Source: Piezodorus guildinii
Lineage: Eukaryota > Arthropoda > Insecta > Hemiptera > Pentatomidae
Assembly: GCA_023052935.1 (NCBI GenBank)
Contig: CM041292.1
Location: 199,384,299 to 199,448,298 of the forward strand
Length of the DNA stretch: 64,000 nt
Direction: 5' to 3'
In this document: one piece after another, positions 57,598 to 64,000 of the stretch
Numbering within the stretch: the first letter of the stretch is position 1
Layout: each line of letters starts with the position of its first letter
The notes under the pieces: generated by a model
What the model saw: the letters and a program-made list of their open reading frames with translations, nothing else
What the model was told of the DNA's origin: nothing
Databases searched by the model: none
Translations under genes and position numbers: made by a program

Positions 57598-58050
57598 GTT
57601 CGAGAAGCGAAGCTGATCGGTCTCTCTGATCCGTCTGGCATTCTGTGTGACAATACTGCTCCGAGGCCGTAGGGTGAAGCGTCTGTACTTAGTATAAGTG
57701 GTAGTTTTGGATTATATGGAATCAAAACCTGATCGCTGGTTACTTCTTCCTTGATTGTTTTGAACGCCCGTTCGCATTTCTTTGTCCATTCGAATTTAGT
57801 TCCCTTTTGAAGGAGAGCATACAGTGGTTCCAGAATAGCGGCCAAGTTTGGAATGAACTTATTGTAATAGTTCGCCATTCCTAAGAAGGTTCTTAGCTCA
57901 GAAACGTCCTTTGGGGGTCTAGTCATAACGATGGCGTTAATCTTGTCTGGGTCTTTGTGGAAACCATCTTTGTCTATTATGTGGCCCAAATATTTGATGG
58001 ATTTGGTAAAAAATTTACATTTTTCTTGATTTAACTGGATTTTGTGTTCT
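57598..58050 (-). pseudogene. Ty3/Gypsy pol segment (RT thumb, RNase H start), inverted
   Basis: The minus strand reads HKIQLNQEKCKFF, YLGHIIDKDGFH, LRTFLGMANYYNKFI, FEWTKKCERAFKTIKEE, then the RNase H start STDASPYGLGAVLSH (first catalytic Asp), and ends in PISFASRTL. This is the standard order of a Gypsy polyprotein, but the next residues (TSSEKNYSQIDKEA) are on the opposite strand at 58051. The segment is therefore flipped relative to the rest of pol. GTTCGAG at 57598-57604 and CTCGAAC at 58049-58055 mark the two breakpoints. The YxDD palm region upstream is absent. Confidence 0.85.
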
Positions 58051-59127
58051 CGAACCCTCACTTCAAGTGAAAAGAATTACAGTCAAATCGACAAAGAGGC
58101 TACATCATTATACTGGGGTTTGCAGAAATTTTTTCTATACTGTTATGGTAGACCTTTTACTCTTGTAACTGATCATCTCCCGCTAACGTCTATTCTTAGT
58201 CCAGATAAATGTTTGCCTTCTCTGTCAGCAACACGGATGCTACGATATGCTATATTTTTGTCTGGATTTGATTATCATATCGTCTACAGAAGCACGAAGA
58301 ATCATGCTAACGCAGACTATTTATCCCTATTTCCAGCAGAAAACGTTCTACAGGACACAATGGATGATACTACAATCTTCCAGCTGAAGCAGGCTGAGGT
58401 TATGCCCGTTACTCGAAAGATGCTTACAGAAGCAACTAGCCGGGACCCATATTTAGCTCCTCTGATGGAAGCCCTGAAAACAGGAAAAGAGGTTAACAAA
58501 AATGATTCAACAATTTTTAGTCTTCAAGATGGGTGTGTCTTCAGAGGAGATCGTATCGCTATACCCAGAAGATTACAAAACCTAGTACTCGCCGAATTGC
58601 ATGCAGCTCACATCGGTGTAAGAAAGATGAAAGGGTTGGCAAGAAGTTATTGTTGGTGGCCAACAATCGATGCTGACATCGAGAGGCTGGTACGTAATTG
58701 TAAGCCATGCTGTGAGAATTGGAATAATCCACCAAAGACTGTCCACCCGTGGGAGCCACCAACGATGCCATGGCAACGGCTACACATGGATTTTGCAGGT
58801 CCCTTCCAGGGATGTTACTTCTTAATCCTAGTAGATGCATTCTCGAAATGGTTAGAAGTAGTAGACTTACCTAAAATCACGACGCAAAGGACAATTACGG
58901 AACTCAGGAGCGTTTTTGCCAGATTTGGACTACCATTAATGCTGGTTACAGATAACGGGCCCCAATTCACATCTACAGAATTTCAAAAGTTTTTTAAATC
59001 AAACGGAATACGCCACAAAAGAACAGCGCCATATCATCCGTCTTCCAACGGCCAGGCTGAACGGTACGTCCAGGTAGTTAAGAAAGGGTTAAAGGCGATG
59101 GCGCCGGAAACTGGTGACATTTCATGA
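58042..59127 (+). pseudogene. Ty3/Gypsy pol: RNase H and integrase
   Basis: A 361-codon open frame (the TTG at 58042 is not a true start). SSEKNYSQIDKEA carries the RNase H Glu and VTDHLPLTS the next Asp; the RNase H ends in NHANADYLS. The integrase zinc finger follows (LHAAHIGVRKMKG, then NCKPCCENW, an H-H-C-C pattern). The catalytic core has MDFAGPF (Asp), TDNGPQFTSTEF (Asp) and PSSNGQAERYVQ (Glu). The frame stops after ETGDIS. Beyond it, 59130-59240 in another frame gives LRRSTRQRRPPDW, the typical C-terminal end, so roughly the integrase C-terminal domain is deleted. It acts on cDNA integration in intact relatives but cannot do so here. Confidence 0.9.
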
Positions 59128-59266
59128 CACACCGAAGACACCAGCTTTGGATCGTACGAGGAATAAAGAATGGAATGATGAGCACCCACCATTGAGGAGA
59201 TCTACGAGGCAGCGCAGGCCACCGGACTGGTTTCGTATGTGAGGGAGCCGATTAGCGGAGGAGGAC

Positions 59267-59415
59267 TGTTATATCTCTAAGCACATGTGTTAATATCGAT
59301 TATTGGAACATATGTTATAAATATTATTAGAATGTGTATTGAGATTATTCATTGTTATTAAAATGTTCAAAACAAATAGTACGTTCTTTGATTCTTAAAT
59401 ATTAATGACATAACA
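59267..59415 (+). mobile_element. Probable 3' LTR of the Gypsy element
   Basis: Begins TGTTATATCTC directly after a purine-rich GGAGGAGGA tract and ends ATGACATAACA, so the ends are TGTTAT/ATAACA inverted repeats. Its 149-bp length is short but fits Mag-like Gypsy elements. No 5' LTR remains to compare, so the limits are inferred. Confidence 0.6.
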
Positions 59416-59452
59416 TATAGATAGATAGATAGATAGATAGATGGATAGAGCG
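59416..59452. repeat. (ATAG)n microsatellite
   Basis: About seven tetranucleotide units right after the LTR end. Confidence 0.9.
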
Positions 59453-59594
59453 ATTATTATTACCTCAGAATATTTAAGAGAAAAAAAGCTATCTACCTAA
59501 GTAATTTTTCTCCTTTTTTATTTAATTAGATCCTTATCCTGACTGATATAAACATAATAAAAAGTGAACTAGAAAAATCGGTCAAGCCGTTCGT

Positions 59595-59634
<40 letters not shown>

Positions 59635-59635
59635 C

Positions 59636-59850
59636 TGATTCGCCTTTTCCCTTGATGATCATTTCACGCGTGAATGGCTTGACCGATTTGTCTATTTTTT
59701 TATATTTATATTATTAGTCAAGAGATCTTATGAAAGAAAAAAAGATAAAAGTACTTGAATGAATAGTTTTTTTAATTTCCTAAGATAATCTATTTATCTA
59801 CATATATAAAAACGAATCTTTTCCTAGGTCATTGCATCACGCTTGAACGG
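59636..59850. repeat. 215-bp inverted repeat, right
   Basis: Partner of 57351-57565. Preceded by (AT)n at 59595-59632 and followed by a run of G at 59849-59858. Confidence 0.9.
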
Positions 59851-59859
59851 GGGGGGGGT

Positions 59860-60514
59860 TTGAAGAGGGGGTTCATTTTATTCTTGGTCGATTACAAAGA
59901 TTCATTAATGCAAATAATAAACCCAAAATTGTAAACGTAAAAAGTAAACTATTCTTAAAATAGTTTAATAGATGCCATGATGACTTGTTCCCTAGCCCAG
60001 TTCGTCGATGGTTCCCATAGACATTTCTCGAGTCATCCAAGTCTTTGGAGACGCCGAAGAAAGTGTCGCGTAGGAAGGTGAAGTAGTGGCCTATGACGCA
60101 TCGCCTTTTCCGAGCGTTTTAGTTCCAAATAATCCTAGGATTTTAATATTACGCTGATGATATGATTTGTTTTATCAGCGAATCGTCACATTTTTATCGT
60201 TCCTTGCTCTGATAGATATCGAACACGAGTGGATTTAAATACAGTACAAAAAATTAGCTTTTCACGAGAATATTCGGTAGTTCGCATGTAGTCGGTTTTG
60301 ACGGTGTCATTGGAGAATTGAAGTGTTAAACCGTATACAGGATAATTTCCACATGTGAGGGTCCTAAGCGGGCAACATTTCGGGTCTAGCAAATTTGAAG
60401 AAATATAATTTTAAGTTAGGGAGAAAAAAAAACAACCCAGCAAACTAAAACACAATAATTTATTTTTTTAAACATATAGGTGTTCTAAGATTTTCAATGT
60501 TTCTGGATTTTTTT
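59860..60514. other. No gene recognised
   Basis: Unassigned. A short TTCATTAATGCAAATAATAA stretch resembles 42158-42190. Confidence 0.4.
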
Positions 60515-60850
60515 CACTTATCTATATATGTAAGGGAAAGTATTGCGATTGTAATCCTCTGAGTCCAAATGACCATGTCTTGAAAAATGTTTTGTCTATT
60601 TGTGGTATGTCTACCTCCAAAACTGGAGGTCTTGCGAAATGAAATAACATACTTTTAAAAAAAAGTATATGATTGGGATGTGACTGCAACGTTTTTTCCC
60701 GAAATCAGCTGAACGGGAGTGCATTTTAATTACACGCTTTTTGCATCTTTTTTTCTCTATTACGGCTTTAACGATTTTGATTTATCTCCACTAGATCGTT
60801 TTAGATTTGGATGGGATTTAGATAACTATAGCCTTGTTTCTTTCACAAAT
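60515..60850 (+). repeat. Diverged R850-like repeat
   Basis: CACTTATCTATATATGTAAG, GGGAAAGTATTGCGATTG, CTCTGAGTCCAAATGACCA and later AACGATTTTGATTTA follow the order of R850 with heavy drift. Probably an older subfamily. Confidence 0.55.
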
Positions 60851-61254
60851 AATGCAATTACTTCTGAAATATACTAGAAGCAAAGATTATTATGGCTTAT
60901 GATTAACTGCTATAAAAAAAATATAATAAAAATAAAAAAAAAATAATAAAAGAAAAAAAAATGGTGAACGGATTTCGTTGTTTATTCCGGTGTGACCTGT
61001 ATCTTTTATGCCAAATCTTATATATACATAAAAAAATTAAAAATTCATGTAGGTCACATTAAAAAATTGTGGACGGCGAATAGATTTTCGGATTCTATTC
61101 TACGGTTCTTTATTAGTAAAACTTTTGTTTTTAGGAGAGGTAAAGATTAAATCTGGTCAAATACAAAGCTGTCTGATTGAAAATAATGGAAAATTAACAT
61201 AACAAAAAATATTAAATACACTTAATTTCGTTCGATTACTTTTTGCTTGATCCG
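60851..61254. other. No gene recognised
   Basis: A-rich low-complexity stretches near 60910-60960. Confidence 0.4.
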
Positions 61255-61430
61255 ACTGGTAGGCGTCCGAAAGGTAGGCCGAAGCGTAGATGGGAGGATT
61301 GCGTTAAGGCTGATCTCGGGGGCTTGGGCTTGAATGGTGAACATTGGACGAGTCTGTGTAGGCGGACTTTGGTGGTATCGGCATCGAACCTTCGGTTTCG
61401 CTAAGCCTATTATTATTATTATTATTACTT
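61255..61430 (+). pseudogene. Non-LTR reverse transcriptase C-terminal end
   Basis: Reads GRRPKGRPKRRWEDCVKADL and GGLGLNGEHWTSLCRRTL, the arginine-rich GRPxxRW tail of insect endonuclease-reverse-transcriptase LINEs. It ends in an ATTATT repeat tail at 61408-61427. Same family as the relic at 16426-16556. Confidence 0.75.
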
Positions 61431-62255
61431 TTTGCTGGGTTTCTTGAACCTTTTTGGTTCAAAATTCTAAAACTTCGTGAACTCTTGAGCTTTAAATCAT
61501 TCCGCCCCTGATGTCAGGTATCTGAAAGGGAAACTGTAATCGAACAGTGTACGTGGTATTATACTTACATAGGTTACAATTTCCCTACTAATATGGATAT
61601 CTGTGATATTATTATATATGATATTTTGCCACGTCGCGGATTGCGACATCCAATTTTACCAGGGCGAATTTCAAAACTGGAGGTTGAAGGTCGTGCACAA
61701 TGGAACAGTATCACTGATATAGAGCGAGCTGGTCGTGCCGTAGCTTCATTTCTCGTAATCGAAAGCCATTTCTAAATCGAATCAAGTAATTTTATCGATT
61801 TATGACGTTTTCGAGACGTGATCACTTACTACTACCTTACTCTGCTAAATTATGTTGATGAATTGTTAGTTTTTGCTTCGTGGTATTCAAATATATTTCT
61901 TTAAGTGAGACTTCTTTTGATACGACTACGGAGTAACTGAATGCTTTGGATGACGTCAATGAAACGGAAACGCTAGTTCTTTGGTTTGCCACCAGTCGTA
62001 TCGTTTTCACATTATCACGATAATAACAGTTTCCTCAGAAGGATACCACTGTACAGGTTAGGTTGTGTGCTCTTCAAGGTGTTTATTTATATGTGCCCTT
62101 ATTTATACACCTTGCCATTAACTAACAAAAAATATTGAAAAAGCCAATATAGAATAAAATCATTCTCTATGGTAATATACTAATGTCAGTATGAACTATT
62201 AAAAATATCGTCAATTTGTTTGAATTAAACATTAAAACTGTTAAGTATTAAGTAT
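61431..62255. other. No gene recognised
   Basis: The 60-codon frame at 61593-61775 has no recognisable motif. Nothing else seen. Confidence 0.4.
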
Positions 62256-62261
62256 TAAAAA

Positions 62262-62864
62262 ACCTGGTTCGGTCAATACACGACTTTCACTTACCTCCGT
62301 TTTAAAAATCGGATTTTTTTCGCTTTTTATCAATCTTTATTAACTTTTACAAGCTTGTGTATAAGATAATATTTTTTCTAAAACCGTTCTCTTCCCAACG
62401 GTATATTATACGTCTATATTACTGTTCTTATGTTCAAAAACAAAAATTTGCTTAAAAAAATATTTTTTCAGTTTTCTCCTTTAGTTGTTTATCAAATTCG
62501 TACCTACACGACGTTTAAGCCTATTAAATTTTACATCGATATAGCGAATTTAATCAAAATCGCCGGAACCGTTTTCGAGAAAATCGAAAAAAAGTGCAAA
62601 ATGCATAGTATAAAGTGGCTCTTCTGGTAAGCTCTTTTTGATGAAAAAGGTTTTGTAACGTCTCGGGCGTATATTTGTCTTAAATATGAAATTTCAGTTT
62701 CATAGGACTTACCGTTTCCGCCCGGGAGTTACCACATACACACCTTTTGCGGGACTTGGTTATTTGGACTCAGGGAGCCTAAAACGTGTATTTCCGTTGA
62801 AAACTGGAATTCGAAAATTTCACGATCGCATTGCTTTCCCTTACTATATATAGTAAGTGAAAGT
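62262..62864 (-). repeat. R850 repeat, minus orientation, internally deleted
   Basis: ACCTGGTTCGGTCAATACAC at the left end, GGTGCAAAATGCATAG (complement) in the middle, then GTTTCCGCCCGGGAGTTACC and the terminal palindrome at about 62838-62864. About 230 bp of the second half are missing. Confidence 0.85.
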
Positions 62865-63200
62865 AAAAAGACGTTAGAGGTTTTTAAAAATATGATTTTT
62901 TTTTTTTTTTGTAATAAGGAATACGGATGTCTAAACATTGAAGAAATGTGCAGTAATATAATGGAGAAGTCTGTAAACATAAATAATATATCATTGAATC
63001 TTGTAGTTAAACGATTTAAAAGAAAGTGTTTTAAAAAAATTATATCTCTCCAAGGTAGCTAATGTATGAAAACAAGCAAGATATAAAAAATATGTTGGTA
63101 AACTCAATCTTCGCTTTCTACTTTGTATTCTAAGTAACTTCACGGCGAAGGATATTTATAATATTTACAAAGATACATATCTATTTCTCTATGAAATCCA
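62865..63200. other. No gene recognised
   Basis: AT-rich and unassigned. Confidence 0.4.
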
Positions 63201-63204
63201 TAAG

Positions 63205-63325
63205 GGGCGGAGTGGCTGAGTGGGTTAGTGCCCGTTGCCTAGCAAGCACAGAGGACCAAAATTTGAAACCAAAACAATTAAAAAGTTCGAGTCTCGGTAC
63301 GGGGGGAGGGGCTTTTATCTAAGCA
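63205..63325 (+). repeat. tRNA-derived SINE-C
   Basis: GGGGCGGAGTGGCTGAGTGG (clear A box), then GTTCGAGTCTC (B box) 60-70 bases later, then GGGGCTTTTATCT. The long A/B spacing fits a Leu/Ser-type ancestor. The 3' acceptor side is not tRNA-like, so not called as a tRNA gene. Confidence 0.6.
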
Positions 63326-64000
63326 TTTATTAATTTATGTTGATGAATTGTTAGTTTTTGCTTCCTGGTAATCAAATATATTTTTTTATTAAGAATATTT
63401 TAATATTATAAACAGTAATACCCTACTATTGTTATTTAGAAATAATAAACCATTGTGTAGTAATTTTCAGCGTTTTTAACTTTATCGCCATATGTCACAA
63501 TATTAAAGAAGTTTTATTTAATCGCGCGTAAAGACTACATGCAAAGTTTTTTTTTTAATGGTTTAAAGGTTTAATGCATTCCAAGCAGTTTTTTTATTTT
63601 CTTATTGATTGATATTACAATCTATCCTAATTAAGATTAGAGCACACACATTAATAATAGCGATAAAGCTTAATTAAACAAAAAGAACTGGTACTTATAG
63701 ATATTAAGCTGTAGTTCTTTAAATGAGCTTTTTAATTTTTACTCTACAGTCATTTTGTAAGCAAAATATCTATGGAGCCGTCACTGGTCAGAGAAAGGAC
63801 TAAAGTAGGTTATTTTTAACGCGAACTTTTGAACACAAAATCTTTTGAAGCAGACTCAAAACATTAGTTTCGTTCCAGATCAGCAATCAAAGCGTCAGAA
63901 ATTAGTTCCAGGGCAAAACACTGTCAGAACGATCTGAACAATAAACGGATTATTATTATAAAAATTATAGATCTATCTACTTTTTTTTTTTACACTAAAA
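63326..64000. other. No gene; LINE UTR scrap
   Basis: AT-rich. A Jockey UTR-like remnant (GATATTACAATCTATCCTAA, ACATTAATAATAGCGATAAA) lies at about 63593-63690 in minus orientation. Nothing else recognised. Confidence 0.45.

Noticed and set aside
58317..58840. Three minus-strand frames inside the Gypsy pol
   Set aside because: Shadows of the plus-strand RNase H-integrase frame, which carries all the family motifs.
61593..61775. 60-codon plus-strand frame
   Set aside because: No motif, no splice context, not near a recognisable element; consistent with chance.
63205..63325. Possible tRNA gene
   Set aside because: A and B boxes are good, but the acceptor stem and variable region do not fold into a tRNA and the 3' side continues into SINE-C body.

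Overview
The window looks like intergenic or deep-intronic DNA of an animal, most likely an insect or other arthropod. It is AT-rich and full of long (AT)n runs. I found no convincing host protein-coding gene. What can be recognised is mobile DNA: Jockey-clade LINE 3' ends, other non-LTR reverse transcriptase fragments, a deleted mariner, hAT MITEs, a broken Ty3/Gypsy element, tRNA-derived SINEs, and repeat units carrying minimal hammerhead-ribozyme motifs of the kind described in Penelope-like elements. Species cannot be named from sequence alone. Names used here: SINE-A, -B, -C and -D are tRNA-derived SINE families; R850 is a roughly 0.85-kb repeat with a 30-bp terminal palindrome; X and Y are unidentified local repeats; K is a second LINE 3'-end family.

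Layout. 0-9.8 kb: SINE-A copies, four Jockey 3' ends, two R850 copies and a K fragment. 10.5-12.2 kb: an inverted unit with hammerhead motifs at both ends. 13.1-17.9 kb: broken reverse transcriptase C-termini, repeat X copies, a hammerhead-bearing insertion and several SINEs. 17.9-26.8 kb: a near-identical palindrome with arms of about 4.3 kb and a 179-bp spacer. 27-36 kb: a Jockey copy split by a hAT MITE, an internally deleted mariner, SINEs, a K copy and an R850. 36-43.3 kb: a Tc1/mariner scrap, a LINE C-terminus, SINE-A and SINE-B copies and the longest Jockey fragment. 44.3-45.4 kb: a 1.1-kb unit with nested hammerhead palindromes. 46.8-55 kb: Jockey and R850 copies, SINEs and a GC-rich island. 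53.9-57.3 kb: an older palindrome with an R850 in one arm. 57.4-59.9 kb: a Gypsy pol fragment with an internal inversion, framed by perfect 215-bp inverted repeats. 60-64 kb: decayed repeats.

How the parts relate. Nested insertions with target-site duplications give a relative history: a SINE-A broken by Jockey, a SINE-A and a Jockey each broken by hAT MITEs, a reverse transcriptase remnant broken by SINE-A, and an R850 broken by SINE-A. Two insertions have empty-site counterparts inside the window. Inverted duplication is the dominant rearrangement, often with (AT)n tracts at the boundaries. The strongest candidates for follow-up are the 4.3-kb palindrome, the hammerhead-bearing units, whose stem II covaries between copies, and the hairpin-ended R850 family.
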